From the NCBI GenBank assembly GCA_905221615.1, contig CAJNDT010003480.1:248001-312000 (forward strand): a DNA stretch of 64,000 bases, written 5' to 3'. Under the pieces are notes generated by a model. That model saw only the letters and a list, made by a program, of their open reading frames with translations, had not been told where the DNA came from and did no database searches. The number at the start of each line of letters is the position of its first letter. Positions within the stretch are counted from its first letter, which is position 1. The DNA comes from Symbiodinium sp. CCMP2592. Lineage: Eukaryota > Sar > Dinophyceae > Suessiales > Symbiodiniaceae. Below, piece by piece: positions 46,048 to 57,980 of this stretch. Made by a program: the position numbers and the translations under genes.

Positions 46048-48138
46048 CATGTTGCTGGGGACGTCCCTCCAGCCACGCGGCTCTAACTTCTTGTTGAATC
46101 CTCGAGCCCACTTGATTCCAGGATGTCCGGGAAGCATCACAGAAGAAGAGACCCTGATCGCAAATCTCCTCTCGCCGTGCCCTGTTGCCATGATGCTCAT
46201 GTCTACAGTATATTATATAGTATATATACTTTATTTATAGTATATATTGCATGTCATATATATTATACATTACACATTTATAGTATATGTCACGTATTAT
46301 ATATACAGTACAGAAGAGGAGGTACCATCCTGATGGAAAGAGATGCAACGCTTCTAAGCTGATAAAGGTGCCTAGCAGTCGCACCTGGCAGCTGACTGAA
46401 CGAGCGGCTCCTTCTGCATCCCAGAAGACCCTTAATAAGCCCTCGGAGGTTCCTGACCCAGCTGGCACTCAGAATATTTTTGGGGTTTACGGTTTAGGGT
46501 TTTATAACTCTTGCTGATACTATGGCTTTTAGTATAATCCATACACCTTTGACAGCTAAGCAGTTCTTGCGGTGTTCGTCTCGCATGGCCTTGGCGTGCT
46601 GGTAGCTGCGCGGATTTGCGTCGAGATTCGCCGACCCAGGCCGGGGCAACTCGAGCATCCTCCAGCCCTGGGAATGCGAGTAAGGGTTTAGGGTTTAGGA
46701 AACCCTAATAACATTTATGTATCAGATTGATAAAAGTCATGATAATGCAATGACAAGCAAAAGTAAGATTACTAATAACACCGATTACAGTTATATAGCA
46801 ATAGTTATATAACACAGCTATAATTACAATAACACAATAACAGCAATAGCAATAAACACAGTAACTAGGAGGCCCGAAAGGGTGTAGGGTTGTGCCTATT
46901 CGGGTTTTCTAAACCTTATTACCCTAACAGATGCCTTTGATTGCCATACAGGGCGTAAGCCACTCTGGGTCCTGGGAGTCCTGGGAAGATGCAGTGCAGG
47001 GAAGGTTGCTTGGTTTATGCGCTGGACCCGACCGCAAACGGCTATTTTGTCGGCAAAATCGTATCAAGAAGTCGATATAGACGTACTTCCTTGAGCATCA
47101 GCTAATTTCGGTTGGAGCGGGCAGCGCCAAGTAAGTAGAATGGCACTCTGTGGAATGGCACTCTGTGCGGCAGCAGAGTTGCAGGGCCTCGGCTCTAAGC
47201 ATTGGTTACGTCCGCTGAAGAAGCAACATGGCTGGGGTCGAATGTTTAAGCAGATGGACAACTCAAAAAGCCTAAGCTAAAAAAATGCGCCTGGTTTCCG
47301 CAGAATTCGGTGCGGAGGCCGTGCGATGGCGAGTGGAGCGGCAGGGGGAAACTACTACGAGCGGATCAGCAGGCCCGACTCCAATACTGGTTCTGGGGCC
47401 CTAAGTATATCTGCATAAGTCTGCCAACAGTGCTCTCGAAGTATCCGGAACCACTTGCGGAAGAGGAGACTAGTGTTCATTACTCAGTCAGGCCCCTACA
47501 TTCATCGAGCCGCCCATAGTCAGGCCTCAGACGTTGCAGCCTTCGTCTGCACGACCGTGGGATGGGCTTTGCTAGGCCTCGTCTCCCTTCTTCCGAGATC
47601 CCAGGCCCTAGACCAAGACCCTGGGTGCTGCTAAGTGCTAAGCGGTTTAGGGTTTAGGGCATACAGCTGCACGTCCTAAACTCTAAACCCAAGTCAACAG
47701 TGGAAACAGATCGGTCCTCGACTGAGCCGCAGAAAATTCGCTGATCTTCCCGAATCCGACACAGCTTAAACCTGACTGACTGCAAGGGTGACTTACTAAA
47801 GGCTCACTCATCATGAGGTTCCCCTGAGGCAGATTCCCCTGAGGCAGAAGCCCAGACCTTTGCCAGGCTGTCCGAGCGGTTGTCTGGCTTGCAGCAAGGC
47901 CGGGGCTCATCTGGGGGGGGGGCTTTCTGTGGATTCGAGGGCGCTGTCGTGGTGTGAGGAGGGTTTGGGGTTTAGGAGTTTAGGGTTTGGGCTCAGGATG
48001 CGGAGAAAACCGCGGGATTAGGGGCTTAGGCTTAGGGCTTACTGTTTCTTAAGGTTTAGCGTTTAGAGGATTTTGACTCGGGGTGTCGTTCTTCCGGGGC
48101 CCTGCGTGTGGCACATCAGAATCAGAGCACACGGCTTA

Positions 48139-48250
48139 TTATGGGGGGGCTGAATAAGTAAAGTGCCAGTGCCATTTTGTTCAATACTATCCCCAATTTA
48201 CAGATTGTCTGATACCCCAAACTTCAGCTCTTTCTATTGAGGCCCCTATA
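48139..48250. repeat. Foldback element family A, diverged
   Basis: Left end TATGGGGGGGCTGAATAA, right end TTGAGGCCCCTATACTA. Confidence 0.65.
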
Positions 48251-48354
48251 CTATCGTGTTGCGAGCCTTGTCCTTTTGGAGGTCGCCAACACGCACTCAG
48301 TTTTGCAGTGCCACTCTTGCTAATGGTATAAAAAGCATTTACTTTACTGCTGCG

Positions 48355-48530
48355 GCTGCTGCGACTACAACAACAGCAACAACTACAGAGACAACAGCGG
48401 CAACAGCAACGACAACAACATCAACACAAGCAACAGCAGCAGCAGCCGCGGCGGCAGCAGCAGCGGCGGCAGCAGCAGCAGCAGCGGCAGCAGCAGCAAC
48501 AGCAACAGCAATGGCAATACTACTGCTCCT
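48355..48530. repeat. CAG/CAA/GCGGCAG microsatellite
   Basis: ACAACAGC words grading into GCAGCAGCGGCGGC. It could encode Ala or Thr/Gln runs, but nothing shows that it is an exon. Confidence 0.85.
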
Positions 48531-48584
48531 GCTACTGCTGCTATGTTCACTAGCTCGGCACAGCCAGAGGGGGCACAGCGGGAG

Positions 48585-48640
48585 GCCTCGAGCATGAGCG
48601 CAACTCGCGCTTCGATCAGCTCAGTCAGCGCATGTCCGGA
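48585..48640 (+). CDS. Possible upstream coiled-coil exon of the assemblin-like gene
   Basis: After AG|G this reads (one base carried in) LEHERNSRFDQLSQRMSG and ends before GC, in the same style as the exons from 50.5 kb on. It could belong to the N-terminal part of the assemblin-like protein. Just upstream (48355-48530) is a CAG/CAA microsatellite. Linkage to the gene is not proven. Confidence 0.35.
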
Positions 48641-48851
48641 GCCCTGTTGTGCCGTGAAGCAACGGAACAGGGAAATGTTGCATGAGAAGATTGTATTCGC
48701 TGCCACGTATATACATACAAATACATACATACACATAAGTAATTGGATACATAGGGTTATGTATATGTACGGTGCATACGTATTGTTGTTGCATACACAT
48801 GCATACCTTATCATTGCCATGTGTTTGGCTCGATATACACATATATACATA

Positions 48852-48887
<36 letters not shown>

Positions 48888-48936
48888 AATATCATAGACA
48901 GACATGAAAGGCATGAGGAATCATACATGTCTTTGC

Positions 48937-48978
48937 AGCACTTCGGTCAAGGGTCATTCGGCATAGCGTATGTTGTTC
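48937..48978 (+). CDS. Possible protein-kinase glycine-loop exon fragment
   Basis: The frame reads HFGQGSFGIAYVV, matching the kinase ATP loop GxGxFGxA-x-V, directly after a CTTTGCAG acceptor. The acceptor is AG|C rather than the AG|G used everywhere else here, and no partner exon was found nearby. It may be a relic or a chance match. Confidence 0.28.
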
Positions 48979-49938
48979 GCATAACTGTTCTTGGGCCATG
49001 ACCTATTTGCTGTGTGCCAGGATGCCCCCAGCCGCGCAATAGATGCAAAGGTAGGCAAAGCGTGGGAGACTAAACCCGCTCGTTGCAGCTTTTGCTTCGT
49101 ATGAAGTACGGTATGTGGGGCACCGTCCGGGTCAGTGCTTTAGAAACCTCGCGGTCGAATCGCAAATACACGACTGACGTGTCAAGCTGTGCCAATAGTG
49201 TATACTTAAAACTGGCCCCCAAACACCGAAACCCAAACCCAAACTCTAAACCCAACACCCTAAACCCTAAACCTTATACTGTAACCCTAAAGCCTATACT
49301 ATGACCCCCCAAACCCCTAAACCCAAAACCCTAAACCGATGTACTTCGACTCAAAGGTACGATGTCGACTTGAAGCTCCAGCAAAGCCAGGAGCCTTTCG
49401 CCGCCTAGCAATCGTCGCGTAGCCTTTGGGCAGGGAGAGCTCTCGGAAAAACGGCGGCTATGTGAAAGCTTGGTTTTCGAGTCTATTGTTATAGTATACC
49501 ATCGTATATTATCGTAGGGTTAGAGTATGTGGGTTTATATCATACTATGTTGTGTATCTGTCAGTATCTTATGGCATATGACGGAAGCTCGGGCCCATGA
49601 GGGTCCAATCCCGAAGAAAACGCCAAAGCACCAGCACCTCAACTCCCGGAATGGATTATATGGACGATACAGAAACACCAAAAAAGATATTAGAAATTCC
49701 GTTTCTTTTATGCAAGGAGTCTCTCCATTCAGACCTAGCGCTCCTCAAGGAGCGCTGCTCGGCCAGCTCGTTTTGATCGGCAGGGTTGGATTGCAGGTTG
49801 GATTGGAACCCTAAGCTCTAAACCCTAAACCGTAACCCCCAAAACCTAAACATCCCTAAACCCTAGATCCTAAACCCTAAGCCCTAAACCTTTGCATCAG
49901 TTCATGCCAACAGTCTGCCTCTGCACGGAGAGCACGTT

Positions 49939-50036
49939 CGGGAGTTTCCGATAATTAGGGGTACCTCAGTCCTTATAATACGGATCCTACTATTTAGGGT
50001 ACTATCTTAGGGTCCCCTATTTTCGGAAACCCCCAT
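49939..50036. repeat. Foldback element family D, copy 1
   Basis: GGGAGTTTCCGATAATTAGG at the left and CCTATTTTCGGAAACCCCC at the right, core GGATCCTACTATTTAGGG. It ends 14 bases before the AG|G exon candidate at 50051. Confidence 0.8.
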
Positions 50037-50050
50037 TCTGCAATTTACAG

Positions 50051-53000
50051 GTGAGCCGTGGTGGCCGTCCTGCGACGGCAACTGAACAAAAAGTACCTGC
50101 AAGCACCAGCGGAGCCAGCAGCACCAAAAGCACCCGCAACACCAGCAACACCAGCAACACCAGCAGCATCAACACCTGCAGCAGCAGGATGCCACCAGGG
50201 TTATATATGATAGAATTTCCACTTCCACTGCTGGTGCTGCTAGCGATACTGTGCTCCTACTTGTGCGACTGCAGTTGCTTTTCGTGCATTGTTGTGCTAG
50301 TGTTCAGGCTACCTTGTTTTCTTTTTGCGGACTTGTCAGCGGCGGTTGGCGGAGCCAACGCCCCCCCTTGGGACAAACCTTCGAATAACCCGAAATGAAG
50401 ACATGCATGCGTCTGAATAATCAGGAATAGTAGCTCCCTGTAGTAAGAATATTTACACACATTGTTATATAGTTGACCTAGATAAGGAAGCCCCTGCCTT
50501 ACTCTGCCTGTGCGTAAGCTCCATAGGATCAGCTCCTGAAGTTCCAGCGCGACTTTGACGAGGAGCGGTTGGGCCGCGAGGCGCACTGTTTGAACCTTCT
50601 TGTGTCGTAGCCGGTGGATGTGGCTTCAAGTTTCCAAAGTTTCAACTTCCCACCCTAAACCCTAAACCCTGAACTCTAAACCCTAAACCCTATAAACCCT
50701 AAACCCTAAACCCGAAACTCTAAACCCTGATCGGAATCCGATATCCAGGAAGGCCTAGGAGGCTTCGCCACGAAGTTGAGGTTCCTGTTTCGGCTCTCTT
50801 CTTCGGGCTTGCTTCGGGGTCCTCATGCTTTAGCAAGAGCGCTTACTGCAATTGTAGTCTAATGGGCCCCAAAATGCTATTCTATAGCAACGGTGGAACT
50901 GCTCCATCCAGGATCTTCTATCGCATGGCAGCGGATTTTTTTTACTACTTCGGCGGTCGAAATGTTTATTTTGCCCGTGCTTTCAAACTTCGACCCCGAA
51001 GCATCCCTATACGAGTTTAAGGTCCCAAGCGCTATAAACCCTGTCAAAACTGAAAGCCGTAAAGAACCCTAGATACCCTACCTGCGCAAAACATCCCATA
51101 GTCCTATAGGCCCTTACAAACCCTGTCAAGCCTAGAAACCCTTTGTTCAAAGCCTACAAAACCGACACCCTATAGAGTCTAGTATAAACCTTACATACGC
51201 CCTAACGTCCCAAGCTTTTTTCCACTTGAGGCCATGACGGAGTCACGCTCCAAAGAGCTTGGCGCCGCGCACCCGAAAGGAGCTGATGGGGTCCCTCCCA
51301 GAGACCTTAGAATTACAAAAGGATCCCCTAATATGATTTAAGGTACATGTATATTAATAGGATCCCTTAGTATGATTTACGGTATATGCATATTAATAGG
51401 ATCCCCTAGTATAATTTAAGGTATATTCCGTAATTCAGGGGTTTTGGGCGGCAGTGCAGGAGTTTTCTTCTCAGCAGAACGAGCCTAGTGTGGTCCCATG
51501 TATATATCATAAGTTGTATACTTGTGTAGATTACATGTTACGTTAAGTCGAATGCATATGTGTCCCTGAGACCCAAGACCAACAACCTTGAAGAGGGCAC
51601 AGAGTAAAGATTTGCTCTCCCGGTATCTAAGACTCGTCGCAGTGCCCGCCCCCGCCCCCCCCCGCCATCGAGAAGTTAGGGCAGTGACGGGGGTTATGGA
51701 AACCCTAAGGCTGCGGACATGCGGCTGCAGCAAGCACTGGAGGCAGAGCAGCAGGCGGGATGCAGAGAGGTGAACTCGAAACCCTAAACCCTGAACCCTA
51801 ACAACCCTACACCCCCAAATCCTAGAATACCCTGAGCCCTACTCGCCCAAAACTCTACAAACCCTAATCCGAAACTGCCAAGAGGAGTCCAAGTGCTGCT
51901 TGCAGGCCCGGCGGGATGCGGAGGCAAAGGTCTTGAGAACCTTCGATGAGCGGACGGCGCTGCTTCGAGAGGCGCTCTCTCCACTCGCTTGGTCATCGGG
52001 GGCCCCAAAAAAAGAGTACTATTTTGGGTTCCTTATGATAGTTATAGTGTAATATGCCGCGACACCCCACTCTAATGATTAAGGCACCTATATTACCTTT
52101 CAACTTTGATTTTTGCTTCTTTGCACGGCACTTGCATGTGCTGATGTCGTAGCTGAGAACAACCGGAGCCTGACTTGCATAGGAGCCTGTTTTTGCGGTG
52201 TGGTAAGCGTCACAGGAAATCGCTCGTGAAGGACGCTCCCGGGCCAGAGGGCTCAGAACTGTCCAAGGGACGGCCGATTCGGCTTCGGGTTTCCGGCTTT
52301 GCGAGTAGATGGGTTTGCAGGCTCCTAGAGAGTCGTTTTCTTGAGGTCAGGTCGGGAGGGGCTTTGTGGCTGAGCTCGATTCGAAGCTTCGGTTTGGCCC
52401 AGCTCGATTTGCTTCCTCGAACGCTACTTACGTCTTGCGTCTTAATCTCCGTGACGCAGAGCAGGCGTACTCCTAAAGCCAGAGGCAACCGAAAAGCCAA
52501 GAACTTCTCGACCCTTAATTCCTGAACCCTAGACCCGGAGCCCTAAACCCTGAACCTTAGACTCTAAACCCTGAGCCTTAAACCCTAATTAAACCCTGAA
52601 CTCAAAACCCTAAACCCCAAACCCTGAAGCCTTAAGCCCTGAACCCTAAGCCTAAACTTAAACCCTAAACCTGGACCCTCGTAAGCCTCAACTGCAGAGT
52701 CTGAGGCCGAAGCCGAAGCTGCCCTACGCCGGTACGTCCGAAGCCCTGCTAAAGAAAGGGCGGTATACGGTACATTCCTTATGGACGAAATGAAGCACGA
52801 AATGATCCGGGTTCTACAGGCTTTGCGGGGTTTGGGGTGTAGGATTTAAAAACGAGATGAAGCCTAAAAGGGTTTAAGGCTCACATACCGTGTAGGGGCG
52901 GGGTTTGGGGTGTAGGATTTAAAAACGAGATGAAGCCTAAAAGGGTTTAAGGCTCACATACCGTGTAGGGATGCCTAAACCCTAAACCCTAGATTCGATC

Positions 53001-56000
53001 ATAGTATAAGGTTACAGGGCCCCTACTTCCAAGGGTCCTTTCCTAGATCCTCTCCCCTCCCCTGAAATTTGAGGCAGCTTCATACGGTTCCCTTAAAGGG
53101 ATCTGTATGGGATCTGCTTTTTGGGGGTTTAGAGTTGGGTTTAGGGCTTAGGCTTGCCCAGACCCGCCGACTACCGCTCTATTAACGGGCCCTTGGGGGG
53201 CCCCGGTTCGGGTAGGAAACAATGCTACGCCTGCTGCCAACTCCAAGGATGTCTAGGAAACAGGTTCAAGACGAGATTGTTCAGGAGCCCTTGCAAAGTC
53301 TGTTTGCCAAGCGTCCAAAGCTCAATCAATGTAGCAACTGATGTGAGGCTGCTACCGGGCATCGTCAGTCCATATGGTTCACACAAGATCCCTCGAGACA
53401 TCTCCTCGTAGCCTCATGCGGGTACGTACATGTGTCTGCATTTCAGTTCCGGCAGCCTGATGAAGCTTGCAGTCCTACAAACCCTTGGTCCCTAATCCAG
53501 GAGCTTGCTGCTATTCTTTAGGGTTAGTTATAGCTATAACCCCCAAACCCTCTTCTAGCTGTTAAGGCTATTGAAGCTCCTATTTCAGACAAGGTCGACG
53601 TGGACATACCCAAGTTGTACGAAAGCCTGCGAGAGGCCCGGCGCCTGGTATCGCCGGGTGGTTGGCTGCCTTTCCGGGGTCAAGGGATTAGATAGTGTAT
53701 CAGTCAGACCATCCATTCAGAAAGCAGCATTGTTTGTTCTCTGGATGTTCAAGCACAAGCTAGGGTCTTGATTGCTTCTAGTCATGATACAGGCAGGATT
53801 CGAGATCCATGTGCTGTCGTGTTTCCGTGGTGTAACTCTTCCTTGCTAAGTCTGGGATGACATCTTTAGTCATGCCCTTCCTTCCCGAAGCGGCGACCTC
53901 TCCAGCAAAAGTCCCTACAATCAGCGCAGCTCTGTGGAACCCTCGAAACACCACTGCGAACCCGTCGGAGGAAGCCCAGTCCCGCGAGACCATGGAAGAC
54001 CGCATCGTCAGGCACGAAAGTCAAGCGATTCAGCAATTAAGTCGTTTAGTGTTTCAGGTCATCGGCCCTTGGGGGTGATTTCGAAGGGCACTCTAGCGTG
54101 CAGCTCTTCTGTTTTCGAGAGACCAGACCTTGCAGTGAGCGCTGCCGGTCCCACTTGTAAGCTTCGAGTCCTCGGTGCTCAGCCTGAGATGGGGGTTTCC
54201 GAAAATAGGGGACCCTAAGATAGTACCCCAAATAGTAGGATCCTTATTACAAGGACCCCTAAATAAGGTACCCCTCATTTTCGGAAACTCCCAGATGTGA
54301 AGGCGAGCATCCGACGAGATCGCGAGACTGCAAGAGGCGCTGGAAAGACCAGGGCCAGGGGCTTCGAGAGGAAGGGGATTACTTGGAGGTTCATGGCTGG
54401 TTATAAGTAGGGTGTCTTATTCCCCTGATACAAGTATGGTTTATAACTATAGTTATCCCGCTTATAACCCCGATTATAATAACCCATGAACCTCCAAGGA
54501 GGGCACTTTCTTTCGAGAGCCTCAGACGTCGCCTCGGGCTTCCTTCGCTCAGAGCCAGACGACGCTCTGAGAACCCTCCGCATGTCACAACTCCAAACTA
54601 CTCCTCACTTCCCTCAGCGTGCTGAAGCGGCCCCCGAAAGGCCATCCTCACAGAGAAGAAGGCCCGGGAAGATACAGAAGAGGCGCTTCTGAGGATGATG
54701 GAGGACTGGTGCCACCTCTCTTGCTTGCTGCAGCAGCACATACGGACTTTTAGGGACCATGGTGTCAGTGGTTCGTTTAGCTTTTATGTCGGGGAGATAA
54801 GGGTCGAACAAAAACCGCTGTTTGCAGATCCGGTTGCTGGATGAAGGGCTTGGGGATCGCGTTGGCAAGCAGCCTGCAGGACACAGTTGCCAAGATGAGG
54901 GCCGAGATTGCCCAGGCGAGCATCGGTGCTTTGCCTTCAAATCGGCGGGACACCTACTGTAGGCGCCTCGATAATTACCAATACCGTTTTGGGGGGCTTC
55001 CTGATTATAGTTATAGCATAATGGGCCCCCAAACCCTGTTTTTGAATCAATAAGGTCCCTATAGTACTGGTAGCAAGTCCACCGCCACCTGCAAGTAGCA
55101 AGTCTATCGAAATTTGTCGAGATAGAAGTTTGTGAATGTATGCTGGCCTTCAGAAACTACTTGACAGTTCAGAAACATCAAACGACCCATGATCATCATG
55201 TTCATATCGATTGCGCCCATGCCTTCATGTGCAGATGTAGCGCCCCATGCAAGTAGGGGCTTGTTGCAAGGGTGCTTGAAAGGGTGGAGTTGGCACAGCC
55301 CGAAGGAGACTCCGCGAAGTATTCGGGAGGCCTTTTCAATGTCGACCTCACAGATCGTCGGATCCTCATCGCCAGTTGGCCCCAATGGAAACTCTCAGTT
55401 TTGAAGACCGCCCGAAATCAAACTTCAATGAAGTCCCCAGAGAGCCCAATACCCCTTATTAATGAATCTAGCTTAAACAATAAGGGGATTCATATTATGA
55501 TTTAAGCTACATTCCTCAATTAAGGGGTATTGGGCTCTCTGTGTCCCCTCCATTCCAAGCTCCCGCTCCTGAACAAGTCCGGCTGCAACGGCCCTTCACC
55601 TGATGTTGGTTCCCATGGGTGGAACTTGGGGTCTTAGAGCTCGGCAATCTTGAAGCATAGCCAAGACTCACTGGGTCAGCCGCATCTGGCTCTGGCCCCT
55701 GCATGGCTGAAGAGCAGTTCTTATCAACTTTTGCAGAGATGTCCCCGGGCCCGAAGGGTCCTCCACTCCTTTGCTGCAGACGACTTGCAATATAGAGGCC
55801 TTTAAGAACTTCTAATACACTTGTTTGGGGGTTCCTTAACGATATTATAGTATAATTGCTAATGCTATCTTGGGTGTTCCTTACTATAGTTACAGTATAA
55901 TGGGCCCCAAAACCGTATTCTAATTATTAAGGCCTCTATATTATGGCCACGGCGTCTCGTTTTTCTGCGGTCGACTCAGCGACTTGGACCCGCAGGCTGG

Positions 56001-57241
56001 AGCCGTCCACGGTCCCATGAAGCCTGCGTTGTACCACGCACACCTTAGGGTTTAGGGTTTAGGGGTTTAGGGGTTTAGGGTTTAGGGTATACTTCAATGC
56101 TTGAGACGCCCAGGTTTGATGGTCTTACTTCCACAGCATGTTCTTCTGTTGAAGAAGATGCTGTGGAAGGAAGACCGAGAACAATGGATTGCGGCAAAGG
56201 TGGAAGGGCATGACCGACAGTTTACACTTTCGCGGTTCTCGCAAGCCGTGAGCGAGCAAGGATTGATCGCCGATTGATCATTCGAGATCAGCCATCATGC
56301 AGGAACGCATGAATCCACGACGAAACCTCTCTCACACAAATGTAAAGCCGAGGTTAAGTTACTAGCATGAAAAGTTACCGATCCTATTCTTCAGGGTTCC
56401 TGAAGTCATGCAGTTTAATTAGTTTTTAGGGGTCCCTAAATCTAACAAACCCTAAAGCCCTTGCGGACCCGGTAAAGCAACCTTACTCTCAATCTCTAAG
56501 GCCCCTATCTTGGGCCATTCCTCCCGGCCAGGAACGGGCTGACAGGGAGACCACCGAGGAAACTCTCTTGAAGTTGCTGGAGGCGCCTACACTGGTTTAG
56601 GGATTGGGGTTTTCCACTCTAAAAGTTGAGGGTTTAGGGAAGCCCTAGACCGTATATATGGACACCCCAAACTCTGAAGAGCATGAACCCAGGAACTTCG
56701 GCCTAGGTGGCGTCAAGCTACTTTGGGGGGGTGGGATACCTGCTTTCAGCATTAAGGTCTATATATTCCCCAAATATTTTGTGGATGGCTTGATGGCTCT
56801 CAGCGAGTCTTAGTGGTTAGTGCTGTTCTGTTGCAAAAGAGAGAGTTGTTGAGCAGATTCCATCGCTCAGGATCTATTGCGCGGTCGGCACAATCACTTG
56901 CGGCTAATAGGATTCCTCCGTGTTCCTTACTACAGCCATTGTCTTACTGTATAAGATGCCACCCCCCTCCAAAAAGAAATGAAGCCCCTATTCAGGCTGC
57001 TTCTAGCCTCGGGGCTCTGTGTGACTCAGGGTTTGGATTGTTCACCGCTTCAGTTTGCGGCTTCGGCATCAACATTTCAGGATCCTGTAGATACCTTGGA
57101 GCAACCGTGGGTTTGGGGCTTAGGGTTTGGGCCTTAAACCCTAAACCCTAAACCCTACTTTGGGGTGTAGGGTCCCTGGGCTCATGACAGTGTTCTCAGG
57201 AGACTTGCAACAAGCTGAATGCGGCCTCCCAGGTGTTGTGA
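50051..57241 (+). CDS. SF-assemblin / beta-giardin-like coiled-coil protein, at least 12 exons
   Basis: Supported exons: 50527-50580, 51231-51254, 51710-51769, 51906-51971, 53264-53284, 53594-53635, 53971-54057, 54303-54329, 54662-54703, 54880-54915, 56532-56582 and 57200-57241 with TGA. Less sure: 50051-50092 and the 15-base 52706-52720. Every exon is phase 0 and begins after AG|G; donors are GC, GA or GT. The product is almost wholly heptad coiled coil. Its landmarks are QRDFDEERLGRE, RRDAEAKVLRTFDER, VDIPKLYESLRE, TEEALLRMME then DTVAKMRAEIAQ, and the C-terminal TEETLLKLLE then ETCNKLNAAS. These fit the SF-assemblin family, which builds striated root fibres at basal bodies. About 190 residues are accounted for against roughly 270 in the family, so N-terminal exons are missing or lie before 50 kb (see 48585-48640). 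The family name is by memory of motif style; the coiled-coil gene itself is well supported. Confidence 0.82.
50100..50195. repeat. ACCAGC-type short tandem repeat
   Basis: CACCAGCAAC/AGCACC words just after the candidate exon 50051-50092. Confidence 0.75.
50649..50729. repeat. Interstitial telomere-like tract (CCCTAAA)n
   Basis: About ten CCCTAAA-type words, some altered. It is one of the longer tracts; similar ones lie at 16220-16285, 25195-25450, 39775-39910, 42539-42595, 43495-43590, 52505-52680, 56046-56092 and 59340-59600, in both orientations. Confidence 0.8.
51301..51445. repeat. Family E element with internal tandem unit
   Basis: Three copies of a ~57-base unit, TAGGATCCC(C/T)TAGTATGATTTA..GTATAT, between GAATTAC and GTAATTC ends. 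Related to 55437-55541 and 13378-13440. Confidence 0.6.
51998..52093. repeat. Foldback element family A, 5' end truncated (assemblin intron)
   Basis: The core TACTATTTTGGGTTCC...TATAGTTATAGTGTAAT and right end ATTAAGGCACCTATATT are intact; the outer left arm is lost. It starts 27 bases after exon end 51971. Confidence 0.7.
52825..52970. repeat. 73-bp tandem duplication
   Basis: Units 52825-52897 and 52898-52970 appear identical. They lie in an assemblin-gene intron, just upstream of telomere-like words. Confidence 0.9.
54189..54293. repeat. Foldback element family D, copy 2
   Basis: Inverted orientation of the same element (GGGGGTTTCCGAAAATAGGG ... ATTTTCGGAAACTCCC). It ends nine bases before assemblin exon 54303. 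Confidence 0.8.
54380..54498. repeat. Foldback element family C, copy in assemblin intron
   Basis: ACTTGGAGGTTCATGG at the left, CCATGAACCTCCAAG at the right, with TTATAA-rich self-complementary interior. Confidence 0.75.
54957..55065. repeat. Foldback element family A (assemblin intron)
   Basis: CTGTAGGCGCCTCGATAATT to CAATAAGGTCCCTATAG; full core. Starts about 42 bases after exon end 54915. Confidence 0.8.
55437..55541. repeat. Foldback element family E
   Basis: AGAGAGCCCAATACCCCTTA at the left, TAAGGGGTATTGGGCTCTCT at the right (exact complements); the inner arm pairs GAATGTAGCTTAAA-like words. Confidence 0.85.
55791..55940. repeat. Foldback element family A with duplicated core (assemblin intron)
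   Basis: TATAGAGGCCTTTAAGAA to TTATTAAGGCCTCTATA. The core segment GGTTCCTTA...TATAGTATAAT occurs twice, giving a 150-bp copy. Both outer ends show the same compensating G-to-A type change. Confidence 0.8.
56158..56277 (+). CDS. Short 39-codon open frame inside an assemblin-gene intron
   Basis: It starts MLWKEDREQWIAAKVEG and ends TGA. It is protein-like but lies wholly within the intron 54916-56531 and has no splice signals matching the host gene. It could be a relic of a retroelement or a chance frame. Confidence 0.2.
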   Translation: MLWKEDREQWIAAKVEGHDRQFTLSRFSQAVSEQGLIAD

Positions 57242-57505
57242 CACACTCTGTCGGGGGTTTCAGGTTTAGGGTAGGGTTCAGGGTTTAGGGTCTCGTTATA
57301 GTTATAGTGGTGGTTGCAGTTGGGCTTTTCGGTCGCACTTTTCGGACTTTTGACTTGAAAGTTCATCGTTGAGGTTTTCGGGTTTGGGGTGCAGGATATG
57401 CCTGTGCAGGATGCAAATGCTCATAGAGTCCCATGAAGGATCCCCGGCGAAAAAAGTTCAGTCCCGTTGGCCCACGGTGTCATGAAGCTGTCTTGCAAAA
57501 AAACG

Positions 57506-57595
57506 TATATAGAAGCCAGAATAATTACCTATACATGGTTCTGCTACGCCACAATAAACTCCAAAACTCGGTTCAAGTTCTTGAGGCCCCTAGAT
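57506..57595. repeat. Foldback element family A, diverged
   Basis: ATATAGAAGCCAGAATAATTA to TCTTGAGGCCCCTAGA. Confidence 0.65.
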
Positions 57596-57910
57596 TGAGC
57601 CCGAAACTGCGTTGTCTCTTTTGGGATCCTTGCCGGGACTCCATTCTTGACTGGGCCGTGGTCCTCAAGCAAGACTCCATGTAAGGTCTCAGCAGATTGC
57701 TGCGAGAAAGGTTGGGAGTGTGTTAATACAGGCGTTGTCGGAGTTGTGCTGGGACTTCCCAAATCATTGTAGGGTTACACTACAAGGGTGCTACGGTGTT
57801 AATGCCATCTTACCATGGGAATTTTTGTCCAAAAATTATAGGATTGTTACAGAAACTTAACTTGGGGATTTAGAATTGTTCGTCTTACCGGATTTGAGTT
57901 TCGAGATAGG

Positions 57911-57980
57911 CGGCATCTGCGGAGTCCTCCGGGTCGGAAAGGCAGACTTCGACGGGGCGAGTGTCGGCAAGCCAAAATGT
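57911..57980 (+). CDS. Possible exon downstream of the assemblin-like gene
   Basis: After AG|G at 57910 the frame reads GICGVLRVGKADFDGASVGK and continues to about 58010. It is coding-like but unrecognised. Confidence 0.25.

Noticed and set aside
45787-46086. A single-exon 99-aa gene
   Set aside because: Only the middle part looks coding; the start lies in low-information sequence and intronless genes are not the pattern here. Kept only as a low-confidence exon.
48256-48928. Ala/Thr-rich and Leu-rich frames near 48.4 kb
   Set aside because: CAG/CAA microsatellite translated in different frames; no splice or start evidence.
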